From NCBI GenBank assembly GCA_021401465.1, contig JADDMT010000210.1:1-35728 (forward strand): a stretch of 35,728 nucleotides of DNA, given 5' to 3'. Positions 1 to 11,606 of the stretch are shown here, piece by piece. Origin of the DNA: Teratosphaeria epicoccoides (taxonomy: Eukaryota > Ascomycota > Dothideomycetes > Mycosphaerellales > Teratosphaeriaceae). A model generated the notes under the pieces. The model saw only the letters and a list, made by a program, of their open reading frames with translations. It made no database searches and was not told the origin of the DNA. Position 1 is the first letter of the stretch, and every line of letters begins with the position of its first letter. The position numbers and the translations under genes were made by a program.

Positions 1-126
1 ATTAAATCAGACAAGCCGAGTAAAAAACTAGACGCTGTAAAACTAGGACTATTCAGGATCAAGGCCAAGAAAGGACTAGTTAATTTTAAGTTATAGCTAC
101 CTAAGCAGATGAGAATACACCCTGTG
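1..126 (+). pseudogene. pol: Fragment of family 1 pol (C-terminal part)
   Basis: These 126 bases align base for base with 5518-5643 of element A. They encode the region between the integrase core and the chromodomain. The fragment ends abruptly where the LTR of element A begins. At least one in-frame TAG replaces a Gln codon. It is a remnant of element B, not a gene in its own right. Confidence 0.8.
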
Positions 127-566
127 TGTCATAAGTGTCAGGAGTACTACAAGTCACAGGATTGTAAGGGCCCTAAGGGCTATGAGTTATAAGCATAGTC
201 ATAGGAGAAAGGATCTGTCATGTAAGGACAGATCCCCGGATCTGTAGGGTTAGTCTACAGATCTATAGGCCTATAGGGGAGAAGGGATCTGTTATAGGAT
301 AATAGACCCTCGGATCTGTGGGGTTAGTCTATAGATCTACAGACATAGATCTATTAGGTCTATTAACAGATCTAACAGAGCTACTCTGTCTCTCTAGTAT
401 ATAGGGATGGCTTTAGGATAGGCAGTTAGGAGCTTCGTGCTTAATTTGATTCCCTTTCCTAGGGGATAGTTAGTTACAAGGATAATTGCTATTATCAATA
501 TTCTTCATAGCTCTACAACTCTAATACCTAGTCACCTTCCTACTATCGGCACCTACCCTTATAACA
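127..566 (+). repeat. 5' LTR of element A (family 1)
   Basis: 440 bp, starting TGTCATAAG and ending ATAACA, same length as the partner at 6606-7045. It holds the family's hairpin array: pairs of GATCTGT and ACAGATC arms from about 210 to 375. It carries only one unit of the short U3 repeat around GTCATAG, which occurs more often in longer copies. It has no TGACTCA site; the equivalent positions read TGAGTTA. Confidence 0.88.
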
Positions 567-625
567 TTTTGAGCACTACTTCTAAGGAAGTATTAGGGGA
601 CTTGTCGAGCGCTTAACATACGCCT

Positions 626-2524
626 ATATTAAGTAGTTCTTTAGCTGTTAGTTCAATTTCTAGCGACAGTCAACTAACACTACGAGGACAAGTTGCCGCT
701 ATACCTCAAATTACGTAGTAGCTCGAATCCATTTACCTTAGCGAGATGGCCCTAGCATCCGTCGCAGGTTTAACTACCAGGAATAGACATGGCAACAACG
801 GCTTTAAGATAGGAAGCCCTACAGAGTTTATAGGGTAACAATCTCAAGTTAAGATGTTTATCCTATAATGCTAGTTAGCATTTAACGTGGATATAGAACA
901 GTTTATAACACATCATAAGCGAATGATGTACATTGTCTCTTACCTAAAGGGACTAGCGTTCGAGTTTATCTAGCCTCATCTAACAGATTATCTAGATTAT
1001 GTTAGCAACGTCAAAGCCAGGAAGACGACAACTAGGGAGATTCTTAACTTAGACAAGTCTTTGTTTAAGGCGTTACGCGAAGCTTTTAGGCTTAGTAATA
1101 AGTAACAAGAGGCCGAGAGAGCTCTCCTAGGAATCTAGCAGAAGGGTTCCGCTATTAAGTACTACGCGGACTTTTAGACCCTCTCTGCTCAAGTCGAATA
1201 GAATGATAATGCTTTAGCCGCTTAGTTCTACTAGGGACTAAAGGAGACAGTTAAAGACGAAATTGCCCGAGGAGATCGGCTAACGACATTCAAGGAAATA
1301 AGCGATCTCGCGATTAGAATCGATAATCGCATCTAGGAATAACAGCAAGAACGACAACATAGAAATCGCAAGCTAGCACAGGCTAACCATAAGGTCTAAC
1401 GATTAGCACTAAAATGGCGAAGCGATTACTACAGTCTCTAACCTATGGAGTTAGATGCGACTAAGGGGCGTCTAAGGAATAGACCCTAAGGAAAGCCGCA
1501 GAAGGGCTCTCCTCCCTAGAATGGTCTGAAGAAGCTATTTAACAAGAGTAGTCTCGAGTGCTATAACTGTAGAAAGAAAGGACACTTTGCCCGCGAATGT
1601 TTTGCTAAGAAGTAACGACAAGAGCCGCCTAGGATAGAGCAGGCTCGCGCGACAACGACAGTACCTAAGCAAAAGGCCGCTACTACTCAAGAACTAGACT
1701 ATGCTGCACTTACTTAGACTACGTGCTATGACGACGATTGTCGAACTCACATGAGTAATAAAGATGGTTCCGGATAGTGCCCTAGCCGAAACAAGGCATA
1801 GTCGATCTGTGCGCTAAGGGGTATACCTTCTAGTGTAATAGTCCTAAGGCAACAGGAGCTAGAAGAAGAAGAAGAAGGTTCGGACGACAACTACGAGATT
1901 GTCGAAGCCGTCATTCCTGATTCCGAGGAAGACGAGAGCATAGAGCGATAGGCTATGCCGCTACATGACGTCAGACTCGATATTATCCGAATTATACAGA
2001 ACTAGTAGGCTTAAGCTTGCCCATGGATTAATAGAGTACAACATGTCGACTAGCTTTAGTATGACAAACTAGCCGACTGTATACGACGACACCTAAGGAG
2101 ACTACTAGTCGTAGCTTAACCTCACGCGCATCAGAAAGTTGTCTAAGAGATTGTACCGTTCGGGGTAGAGTTTACGCCCTAGGGAGGCTACCTAACCTAC
2201 GAAGGTATTCAGATTTCACGAGCGCTACGACTCCGAGTCTACTACTTAAAGATAGAGTACGTAAGAAACGCGCAGGAACAGCGAGGCTAAGGGCGAGAAC
2301 GACCTCTTAGGCCAGAGAACAGTAACGCTCAGAGAAGAAGCCAAGACCGTACAATCCCTGAACTAGTCTGTGAAGACAGTTATTTAGGAAACGACAAGGT
2401 CCGCTAGAGTTAGACCTACGGATAGACTAGACAGGGCTGTAACGATGTGCCGTAATCGGCGCCAGATACGCGAACAACCTTAGAGTATAGGTGCACATTA
2501 ACGAGACGCTAGCTAGGGCCTTAA
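626..2524 (+). pseudogene. gag: gag, family 1 (nucleocapsid polyprotein), RIP-inactivated
   Basis: Encodes the structural polyprotein that would form the virus-like particle and bind the element's RNA. The start codon is inferred by alignment with element C, where ATG lies 60 bases inside the LTR; here it reads ATA. The frame runs 633 codons including TAA at 2522. A CCHC zinc knuckle (C-x2-C-x4-H-x4-C) is intact at 1559-1600. An acidic Glu-rich stretch follows near 1860-1950. Dozens of TAG/TAA codons replace Gln and Trp, none explained by frameshift. pol starts in the -1 frame before gag ends. Confidence 0.85.
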
Positions 2525-5500
2525 TAGATTCAGGATATACTAGAATCTTCATGACACCCAAGTTCGCTAGGATAGCTAGGATAAAGCTACAGGCGAAAAC
2601 GAATGCTTTCTCGCTACAAGCGATTAATAGAAAGCCGGTCACGTACAACTAAGGAGTAGTTGACAAAGGGACCGAGATAATGCCTCTGCAGATAGGACGC
2701 TACTAAGAGATGCTCTAGTTCGACATCACGGAGTTACTAGGCTTAGATGTAGTACTAGGGTTACTATAGCTAAGAAACGCTAACCCCTATCTCGACTAGA
2801 AGAATAAGAGGATCTAGTTCCCAGAACTCTCAAGATCGATACCTCTACCTGTAGTACACGACGTACTAGGCAAGATCGAAATATGTGCTATGACTTCAAG
2901 CGAGATGGTAGCCGCCATCAAGGATCTAGAACAGGAAGTGCACGTCCTATAGGTTAAAGTAACGCAATTAGAAGTCAAGGTCGAATTCATAGTTCCTAAT
3001 AAGTATAAAGAGTTCGCTACTCTTTTCGAGGAAGAACCTAACTAAGAAGCTCTACTAGAACACTAGGAGTAGGACTACAGGATACCCTTACTCACTAGCA
3101 AGACACTAACGAAGCAATTAGTTCGCCTATTGTTAGTAGCAAAACTAGAGATTCTCCGGAAGTACCTTGAAGACAACCTCTAGAAAGGCTTTATCCGCGA
3201 GTCGTAGTCCCTAGCTAGATATCTAATCCTGTTTGTGCCTAAGGGGGAAGATGACTAGCGACTCTACGTAGATTATTATAGATTAAACGACATCACGATA
3301 AAGAATAGTTATCCGCTTCCTTTGCTCTCGGAATTACAGGACTGCCTGTAAGGAGCAATGTAGTTCTCGAAGTTCGACATACCTAGAGCGTATAACTGAA
3401 TTCGAATTAAGGAAGGCAAAGAATAGAAGACCGCGTTCCGAACTAGGTTTAGACACTACGAGTACATAGTTATGCCATTTAGGTTAATAAATGCCCTAGC
3501 TACATAGCAGGCATTTATTAATAACATGCTACGAGAGTACCTCGACGTCTTTGTAGTTGTATACCTAGACGACATCCTCGTCTACTTACGGACGATTAAA
3601 GAACATAGGACTCACATGCGTAAGGTACTTCAGAAACTCTAGGATTACTAGTTAAAGGTTAAGCCTTAGAAGAGCGAGTTTCACAAGCAGGAAGTATAAT
3701 TCCTCGGCTACGTAGTAGCATAGAATAGAATCAAGATAGACACTAAGAAAGTCTAAGTCGTAAAAGAGTAGCCTATACTAACTAATGTTAAGGAAGTATA
3801 GTCCTTCCCTAGGTTCGCTAACTTCTACTAAAGATTTGTAGCAAACTATTCGAAGATTACGGCACTACTTACGACTCTTACTACAAAGGATATACTATTC
3901 GTGTAGGACGACGCCTAACAGAATGCCTTCGAGGAACTTAAGCGACGATTCACAGATTAGCTAATCTTACTTGTATTCGACCTAGATAAGCCTATTACAG
4001 TCGAAACAGATGCCTCTGACGTAGTACTCGGGGCATGCTTAAGTTAACTAGGACCGAGTAGACGACTACAGCTAGTCGCCTAATACTCGAGGAAATTGTC
4101 TAGACCTAAACTCTAATATGACGTCCACGATAAAGAACTTCTAGCTATAGTAGACGCCTACAAGGCCTAGCGAGTCTACTTAGAAGGTTCTAAGCACTAG
4201 GTCACGGTCTACACAGACTATGAGAACTTGCGATACTTCACAACGACGAAAGAGTTAAACTAACGACAGGTTTAGTAGAGTAAGGAGCTCTCTAGTTTTA
4301 ACTACAAGATCGTCTATTGCAAGGGGACCGATAACGCACGCGCCGATGCACTTAGCCGCTAGACTAACTACATGAAGGGCGTGAAGCAGGAGAAACACGC
4401 TGTTCTCCAGGAAAATAGCGATAGCACGCTAGGAGTTAACTAACTTGCGGCTATGACTGTTACATAGACTAGTGAATTTCAGGACGACCTGAAGAACGCG
4501 CTAGTCTACGACCTAACTACACTCGCTGTCCGCGACGACATGAATAGACAGGAGGATTAGGAAGACGAAGACAGAATCGTTCTGTTTTAAGGATTAGTAT
4601 ACATACTAACGTCTTTACGATCGGAGCTACTATAACTCTAACATGACGTACCTTAGGTAGGACACCCGGGAGTGTCTAAAATGAAGCAAATTCTCTGACA
4701 AGAATATTACGTCCCTAGGATGAGCAAGGTAATCGAGGACTACGTCCGTTAATGTGTAACTTGCTAACGAAGTAAGCACGACCGTCATAAACTGTATAGG
4801 CTACTACGACTACTTAAGGTACCTTAACAGCTATAGGAATCGCTCGCCATGGATTTCATCGTTAAACTACCTTAGTCGAGAGAACCCGCTACGAATGAGT
4901 TCTTCGACAGGATCATGGTAGTAGTCGACTAATTCACTAAGTTTAGGAAGTTTATCCCTTACCGCGAAGACTTCAAGACTAAAGATATTACGCATGTCTT
5001 CATTAAATAGGTAGTAGCACTACATGGCATGCTACAGGACCTAGTAACAGATCGAGGATCCGTGTTTACCTCTAACTTCTAGAGAGCCCTAATGAGGCAA
5101 TTCTAGGTCAAACATTGACTAAGTACTTCCTTCTACCCTTAGACAGATAGACAGATAGAACGTCTAAATCAGACGTTAGAACAGTACCTTCGATCCTATG
5201 TGAATAGGGACTAGAACAACTAGGTAGAGTTGTTGCTAATAGCATAGCTCGCGTATAATAGTACGCTAGTAGAGTCGACAGGACTCTTGCCTTTTCAGGT
5301 AGCATATAGATTAGCTATAGAAGACGCCCTAGACGTCTTAGCTAGTAATCTAAACCTAGTAGTACTCGGACGAGTAGAACATCTACGCTAACTGCAAACA
5401 GAAGCACGACTCGACCTACAGTTCTATTAGCAGAACATGGCATAGTACGCGAATCGTAAGAGAATTAAGGGACTAATTCTAAAGGAGGGGGATAAAGTGT

Positions 5501-5910
5501 ATCTCCTCTACTGTCACATCAAATTAGACAAGCCGAGTAAAAAACTAGACACTGTAAAACTAGGACTATTTAGGATCAAGGCCAAGAAAGGACTAGTTAA
5601 TTTTAAGTTACAGCTACCCGAGCAGATAAGAATACACCCTGTGTTCTATGTCTCTCTGCTAGAACAAGTAGCGCTAGACGCTACACTACAAACGGAACCC
5701 TTACTACTCGACCCTGAAGTAGAAGAACCTAAGTACTCTGTCGAGAAGATTGTTAACACTTGCTAGCGGGACGGACAGCGAGAGTACTTAGTAAAATGGG
5801 AAGGATATAGGAGTACCGAGAACACCTAGGAACCCCTAGAACATCTGCGAAACTATTAGTAAAAGATACGAAGTTTCGAGAAAGGAACGAACCTAGGAAG
5901 AGGATCATAA
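2443..5910 (+). pseudogene. pol: pol, family 1: protease, reverse transcriptase, RNase H, integrase, chromodomain
   Basis: Single frame, -1 relative to gag, about 1,155 codons. In order: aspartic protease with DSG at 2527-2535; reverse transcriptase with the catalytic YLDD at 3562-3573; RNase H around 3990-4350; integrase with an HHCC zinc-binding region from about 4640, first catalytic Asp at 4852, second near 5047, and Glu at 5158-5160; chromodomain at about 5740-5870 (YLVKWEGY and a WEP box, partly TAG). The TAA at 5908 is present in all three copies and is taken as the stop, though RIP of CAA could also give it. Many Gln/Trp codons read TAG or TAA. The stop lies 63 bp from the end of the convergent antisense ORF. 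Confidence 0.87.
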
Positions 5911-5973
5911 GCTACGACTAGACTCCTGCGGGACGCCGTCGATCGGCTCGGCTACTACGCTATCCAGGAAACC

Positions 5974-6525
5974 CTAATACGAGGCGTTAGCGAAACCCTC
6001 TATTACGCTCTATGTCGTAGGACTAAGAGCGAGACCCGCTAAAGGATCTAGGTCAAGAAGGAACCTAGCCTGCGAGAGAGCCTGTTCTTCGGCCTTATCC
6101 TCCCTAATCTCCCGCTCCTTAAGAGCGCGACTATCCTCGACCTCCTAGTCGACCGCGTCTAACTGTTTTCGAAGACGCATCTCCTTTACATGCGCCTCTA
6201 TTATCTTCTGCAAAGCCTCGGCTAGGACCGCCTCCGCATGATCGAGATTAGCAATTAGTCTTTTCCGCTAATCACCTAACTTCTTCTATTTAACCTCTGT
6301 TACCTTCGCGTCGTAACTTCGACAGTTACTAAAGTGACATTACGAACATTTCCCTAAGGAAATGTGTACCTAACAAACGAGCTTTAACTCTTGACACTAA
6401 GTACAGGACTTCATGCTATCCTAGCCCTAATAATAGATTCGATTCGCACGGCGTTTGCGTTTCTATGTTAAAGGGGCGTTAGTGTCTAGGATGACACAAG
6501 GTAGTAATGTAGAAAGAGAAGACAT
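5974..6525 (-). pseudogene. Antisense accessory ORF of family 1 (Zn2Cys6-like cluster plus coiled coil), RIP-damaged
   Basis: Lies on the strand opposite gag-pol, between pol and the 3' LTR, with its ATG 80 bp inside the LTR. Length is 552 nt, identical to copies at 7203-7754 and 26411-26962. The product has a short N-terminal leader, a basic stretch (KRKRR), a cysteine cluster matching C-x2-C-x6-C-x8-C-x2-C-x7-C, and then a charged heptad-like coiled coil ending in Glu-rich sequence. That order resembles fungal Gal4-type DNA-binding proteins, but the assignment rests on cysteine spacing seen by eye. In-frame stops are TAA/TAG only. Function unknown; see element C for the best preserved copy. 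Confidence 0.7.
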
Positions 6526-6595
6526 TACGGTATAAAAGGAAATGACAAGAGAAACCCCGCACTAATAAGGTAGCTTAGGGACGAGCTAGGCTAAC

Positions 6596-6605
6596 AGGGG
6601 GATAG
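6596..6605 (+). other. Polypurine tract of element A
   Basis: AGGGGGATAG directly abuts the 3' LTR, the expected primer site for plus-strand DNA synthesis. Equivalent GGGATAG sequences stand before the LTR in element B (7828-7834) and, on the other strand, in element C (26332-26342). Confidence 0.7.
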
Positions 6606-7045
6606 TATCACAAGTGTTAGGAGTGCTACGAGTCATAGGATCGTGAGGGTCCTAAGGGCTATAAGTCATAAGTACAGTCATAGGAGAAAGGATCTGTTAC
6701 GTGAGGATAGATCCCCGGATCTGTAGGGTTAGTCTACAGATCTTTAGGCCTATAGGGGAGAAGGGATCTGTTATAGGATAACAGACCCTCGGATCTGTAG
6801 GGTTAGTCTATAGATCTACAGACATGGATCTATTAGGTCTGTCGACAGATCTAACAGAGCTGCTCTGTCTCTCTAGTATATAGGGATGGCTTTAGGATAG
6901 GTAGTTAGGAGCTTCGTGCTTAATTTAATTCCCTTTCCTAGGGGATAGTTAGTTACAAGGACAATTGCTATTGTCGATATTCTTCATAGCTCTACAAGTC
7001 TAACACCTAGTTAACTTCCTGCTATCGGTACCTACCCTTATGACA
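6606..7045 (+). repeat. 3' LTR of element A (family 1)
   Basis: 440 bp, pairs with 127-566. The first bases read TATCACAAG where the partner has TGTCATAAG, one TpG to TpA change and other transitions. It ends TTATGACA. The hairpin array GATCTGT/ACAGATC is present. It is followed immediately by element B sequence. Confidence 0.88.
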
Positions 7046-7139
7046 CGAGAATACCTAGGAATCCCTAGAACATCTGCGAAACTGTTAGCAAAAGATACGA
7101 AGTTTCGAGAAAAGAACGAACCTAGGAAGAAGATTATAA
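7046..7139 (+). pseudogene. pol: End of pol of element B
   Basis: Matches the last residues of the chromodomain and the tail of family 1 pol (5817-5910 in element A), ending at the same TAA. It is the continuation of the fragment at 1-126, with about 173 bp missing between them. Too short to be functional. Confidence 0.75.
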
Positions 7140-7202
7140 GCTATGACTAGACTCTTGCGAGACGCTATCAATTAGCTCGGCTACTACGCCATCTAGGAAA
7201 CC

Positions 7203-7754
7203 CTAATACGAGGCATTAGCGAAACCCTCTATTACGCTCTATGTCGTAGGACTAAGAGCGAGACCCGCCGAAGGATCTAGGTCAAGAAGGAACCTAGCCT
7301 GCAAGAGAGCCTGTTCTTCGGCCTCATCCTCCCTAATCTCCCGCTCCTTAAGAGTGCGACTATCCTCGACCTCCTAGTCGACCGCGTCTAACTGTTTTCG
7401 AAGACATATCTCCTTTGCATGCGCCTCTATTATCTTCTGCGAAGCCTTAGCTAGGACTACCTTCGCACGATCGAGATCAGTAATTAGTCTTTTCTGCTAA
7501 TTACCTAACTTCTTCTATTCGACCTCTGTTACCTTCGTGTTATAACTTCGACAGTTACTAAAGTAACATTACGAACATTTCCCTAAGGAAATATGCACCT
7601 AACAAACAAGCTTTAACTCTTGACACCGAGTATAGGACTTTATGCTGTCCTAGCCCTAATGATAGATTCGATTCGCGCGACGTTTACATTTCTGCGTAGA
7701 AGGGGCGTTAGTGTCTAGGATGACACAAGGCAGTAATGTAGAAAGAGAAGACAT
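7203..7754 (-). pseudogene. Antisense accessory ORF of family 1, copy in element B
   Basis: Same 552-nt frame as at 5974-6525, on the strand opposite pol, with no indel. The ATG lies 80 bp inside the LTR. The cysteine cluster region and coiled coil are recognisable, with TAA/TAG codons at Gln positions and several cysteine or other codons altered by transitions. Retention of the exact length in a third, independently inserted copy supports its being a genuine gene of the family. Its product would be a small zinc-cluster, coiled-coil protein of unknown role. Confidence 0.68.
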
Positions 7755-7834
7755 CACGGCATAAAAGGAAATGACAAGAGAAACCCCGTACTAATAAGGT
7801 AGCTTAGGGACGAGCTAGGCTAAGCTAGGGATAG

Positions 7835-8304
7835 TGTCATGAGTGTCAGGAGTGCTATAGGTTACAGGATCGTGAGGGTCCTAAGTACTATGAGTCATAG
7901 TATAGTCATAGGAGTACTATAAGTTATAAGCATAGTCATAGAAGAAAGGATCTGTCACGTAAGGACAGATCCCCGGATCTGTAGGGTTAGTCTACAGATC
8001 TACAGGCCTATAGGGGAGAAGGGATCTGTTATAGGATAACAGACCCTCGGATCTGTAGGGTTAGTCTACAGATCTATAGACATAGATCTGTCGGGTCTAT
8101 CGACAGATCTAACAGAGCTGCTCTGTCTCTCTAGTATATAGGGATAACTTTAGGACAGGTAGTTAGGAGCTTCGTGCTTAATTTAATTCCCTTTCTCTAG
8201 GGGATAGTTAGTTACAAGGACAATTGCCATTGTCGATATTCTTCACAGCTCTGCGAGTCTAATACCTAGTTACCTTCCTGCTATTAGCACCTACCCTTAT
8301 AACA
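7835..8304 (+). repeat. 3' LTR of element B (family 1)
   Basis: 470 bp, TGTCATGAG to TTATAACA. It is 30 bp longer than the LTRs of element A because the U3 carries an extra unit of the TCATAG/AGTACTATAAG repeat near 7880-7945. One TGAGTCA site is present in this part. The hairpin array follows at about 7955-8110. It is preceded by GCTAGGGATAG, the polypurine tract. Confidence 0.88.
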
Positions 8305-9983
8305 GGTAGCAATCTGTCGTTAGCTCCTCTTATAGGTCGACTACAGGTCTAATAGGGCCTCATAGCCTCCGCTAGCGACGAACCCTCCTATCTAGCGGTC
8401 GTAGCGACTATGTCTAGCTCGATCTATGTAGTAGTTAACTAGCTTACATATAGTAAGCATGTAATGTCTAAAGAACCCTTTAAAGAGGTCTCGAGACTTA
8501 TTCAGCAGTTGCAAGAGCAAGAACTAGAGTTAATGAATAAGGGTGTAGCCCTCTAGGATACTACAGGTAGTCCGAAGTACTAGACTAAGTCAGGCGACTT
8601 GTAGTACTTTGACAATAGGCTCTATATACCTGCTAACTACGTACTCTGTTCGCAGCTCCTCTGTATTTATCATGACAATGAACTTGCAGGCCATTTTAGC
8701 GTAGAGAAGACGAACGCGCTTCTCGGACGCAAATACTAGTAGCCTACGCTAGAACAGGATGTCTCTAACTATGTCAAATCCTGCTAGATATGCTAGATTA
8801 GCAAATCTCGGCGCTATTACCCCTATAGCGATGCTTAGGCGCTCCTACTACTAGAGAGAGTATAGTAAGACTTAACTATAGATTTTATCACTGATTTGCT
8901 GCTAGTAAAGTAGGGAGGCAATGTAGTTAATGCTGTCCTTATAGTAGTCGACTAATACTCGAAGATGAATGTCTTTATCCTATGTACGAAAAAGTGCACA
9001 AGCAGCAAGCTTGCGCGACTACTTCGCGATAAAGTCATATAACGCTTTAGTGTCCCCTAAAGTATCCTATTAGATCGAGGTTCTGTCTTCACTAGTAAAT
9101 ACTCGCAAGAATTTGTGTTTAAGGCACGTGTTAAGTACCGCCTAAGTACAGCATTCTATCTACAGACTAATAGTTAGACTAAACGTATAAACTAGACTCT
9201 TAAGTAGTACCTTTAGTACTACTACGCTAAGAACTAGGATGCCTAGGCTAACGCAATTCCTATGGCGGAATTTGCAGTTAATAATAGCGTGCATGCTACT
9301 ATGCGCATGTCACTATTTCAGATTCTTTATAGCTTTAATCTAGAGATACACCTAGAACTGCCTTAGGACGAGTCTTCTAAGGAGAGGGTGCTAGCCGCTA
9401 CGGAATTAGCGTAGCGTATACGCGAGGTACATTCGGTGCTAATAGAACACTAGAAAAAGGCCTCAGAATCCTAGATTAAACATAATAACGCCTATGCTAA
9501 ACTAATGTAGTACGTAGTTAGTACGAAGGTGTTACTGTTTACGAAGAATCTTAAGCTAAAACTTCTAAGTAAGAAGATGACGCTAAGGTTTGTCGGACCC
9601 TTCCGGATACGTAATGTAATAGGCTTGCAGGCGTACTAGCTATTATTACTATTATGTATTATGTGCATGACATCTTCTACGTATCTCTACTCGAACTATA
9701 GGTATAGCGCGAGGGCGAAGAGCCTGCGGACCTGATGCTAGTAGCAGAAGAGAACGAAGAGTAGGAAGTTAAGGGTATTAAGGATAGTATGTAGCGTAAA
9801 GGCGCAATGTACTATCTAGTAAAGTAGAAAGGATACCTACCTAAGTACACATAATAGGTTCCGGCTAAAGACTACAAGAACGCTCTAGAAGCTATTCGTG
9901 AATTCGAAGAGTAGAGGAGGCGTAAGCAGGGCTTAAGAAGGTCGATTTGTAGGAAGATAAGAGTTTCGGAGCAGAATTCTTAA
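8305..9983 (+). pseudogene. pol: pol of family 2, integrase and chromodomain part, RIP-inactivated
   Basis: Encodes the integrase half of the polyprotein. A zinc-binding region lies near 8640-8810. The DDE core has its first Asp near 8880 (IDFITD) and its second near 9070 (LDRGS). The third catalytic Glu position is AAA (Lys) at 9181-9183, explained by TGAA to TAAA. The C-terminal chromodomain is at about 9780-9910 (YLVK-x-KGY, with TAG in place of Trp). Many Gln codons read TAG. The frame is taken to end at TAA 9981, but the following sequence stays readable in this frame, so TAA may be a mutated CAA. Nearly identical layout in element D. Confidence 0.82.
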
Positions 9984-10149
9984 CACGTGTAGGTAGCGTA
10001 TAACGCGCGAAGTAATAACAAGAAGCAAACATCCTACTTATACATTATTAATGCCTAAAGGCACACCTAGAATAAACCTAAGGAGAACAAGAGACATGCT
10101 TAATTAGCTTCGTAGCTAATGCTTAGCGACTACTAGTTAAGGGCTTCCT

Positions 10150-11606
10150 GACTAAACCTGAAGTAGAAGAGTCTTTCTTGTTACGGTCCGCTAGGAACTA
10201 CCTACACGGGGTCTACTAAACACCCCGAAGCGACTAGGAGTAACGGGAGTAGCGACGCCACGAAGAGAGGCTAGTATCTTCTTCTTTAGTAGTTTGCGAG
10301 GGAGCTTGTCTTTAGAGCCTATAGTAGCTAGAGAGCTAGCAACATCCCTACTACACCTAGTTGCGACAACTACCTCATCCTTAGCATTAGAAGGCAAAGA
10401 GACTTAGGCGCGCTTACAGCTATCGTACTCGGCCCTTGAGATCATCTTGCGCTTCTTGACATAAGTGTCGACTACATCATTAGACTTAGTGTCTCCCTTA
10501 GGCGTAACTAGTATAGTAACACTATAGCGCGAAGGGATCACGTTAGGACCGAAGGTATCATAGATGTCGTCATCCTCCTTATCCTTAAAGATCTAGCCTA
10601 GAGGCTTGTACCTTAGCGTCTTGGCGGACGTAGTGCGGATCGCAAGTAGGGAAGGTTCGGCTTCCTTGTCGCTAACCTCAATTTTGGCCCTAGCCTTCTT
10701 CTTCTTCTTAGACAGTAGCGTCGAGGCGGCGTAGGCGGCGGCGCTACAATGTGTTAGCTATACGCATGCGACAGGATTCGAGTAAGTAACTTACGGCTTA
10801 GTCCTTAGGACCGGCTTAGGGGCAGGCTGCCTCTCGGCATAGTGCTAGGGCGTGGCCTTAGTAGCGGGAACAGTAAATTGCTTGATAACCTTCTTACGGA
10901 TTATCCGCGTCTTGAAGTCATCGTTAATAGAGGCAAGGGCCCCGAGTTGCTAACGCGGACGGCTAGTCGGATATTTCTCGACACTAACGTTAGCCTAGCG
11001 GAGAAAGTTAGCATTTATACTTAGAGGGTACCTACACTATATGCGTACTATAGCGAAGGTCTTAACCCTAACAGTTAGCACCTTCAAGATCTTCTGAACT
11101 AAGTCTACGATTAGACCTAGACAAACGTTTTTGCCTGTTAGCAGAGAGTCGAAGCAAACACTGCTATAAGAACGGTTAGTAGTCGTAGTAAAGCACAAGA
11201 GGGCGCTAAGCAGGTAGGCGAGTACCTTGCGGTACTTAGCCTGTAGCCTGTTCATAGTCAGAGTACCTTTAGTAACTCCCTTGTCACGCGTACTCTAGAA
11301 GTCATTAATGTTATAGCAGAGCTAGTTGTACTCGCTATACACCTCTTTAGGGAGGTCTTGGCATTTTTGATGCTTGCTATTATAGTTTACACAATTACAG
11401 TAGATACTACCCTCATTAAATCCGCTGACGTAGATCTTAGCTACGCTTTAGTTAGTATAATCTACGCATACCTCGCGGGTAGGGGACGCCTTAACAACAC
11501 GCGGAGGAGAGATGTGTGTAGCTTGGCTACTAAGGTTGTCAAGGCATTGTTAACACAAGCGACGATTACAGGCAGAGTAAGTAGCGTCGAACTTAGTCTG
11601 TAGCAT
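10150..11606 (-). pseudogene. Antisense accessory ORF of family 2 (Cys/His cluster, Lys-rich protein)
   Basis: About 480 codons on the strand opposite pol, between pol and the 3' LTR. About a dozen in-frame stops are all TAA or TAG, none TGA. The ATG at 11606 opens a Cys-rich N-terminus (C-x4-C-x2-C, then C-x-C-x7-H-x2-C). A Leu-rich stretch follows near 11190-11225, then a run of five Lys near 10695, an acidic patch, and a basic C-terminus. The plus-strand reading of the same bases gives Ser/Phe/Leu-rich nonsense, so antisense is the better coding strand. The frame is kept in element D apart from a 4-bp indel near 10204. I recognise no family. The C-terminal limit is uncertain. Confidence 0.6.

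Larger units (their letters stand above)
127..7045 (+). mobile_element. Element A, complete family 1 Ty3/Gypsy chromovirus, RIP-mutated
   Basis: Two 440-bp LTRs (127-566 and 6606-7045) flank a 6,039-bp interior holding gag, pol in another frame, and an antisense ORF. The LTRs begin TG (TA in the right copy, a RIP-type change) and end CA. A purine tract precedes the right LTR. Coding length from the gag start to the pol stop is exactly the same as in element C (5,285 nt), so point mutation rather than indels destroyed it. The bases next to the two ends (CTGTG and CGAGA) do not form a target duplication. Inserted in element B of the same family. Confidence 0.9.
1..8304 (+). mobile_element. Element B, family 1 chromovirus, 3' part, interrupted by element A
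   Basis: Only the two ends of the visible part belong to this element. Bases 1-126 match the late pol region of element A (5518-5643). After the inserted element A (127-7045), bases 7046-8304 resume with the very end of pol, the antisense ORF and the 3' LTR. The 5' part lies outside the window. The resumption point corresponds to position 5817 of A, so about 173 bp of pol, including most of the chromodomain, is missing at the junction. The right edge lies inside family 2 pol, next to GGTAG, which is the probable target duplication (its partner is out of view). Confidence 0.8.

Noticed and set aside
8305..9983. Reassigned genetic code (TAG/TAA read as Gln)
   Set aside because: TAG also stands at Trp positions, start ATGs become ATA and zinc-knuckle Cys becomes Tyr, on both strands alike. 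CpA to TpA mutation explains all of these; a Gln reassignment does not.
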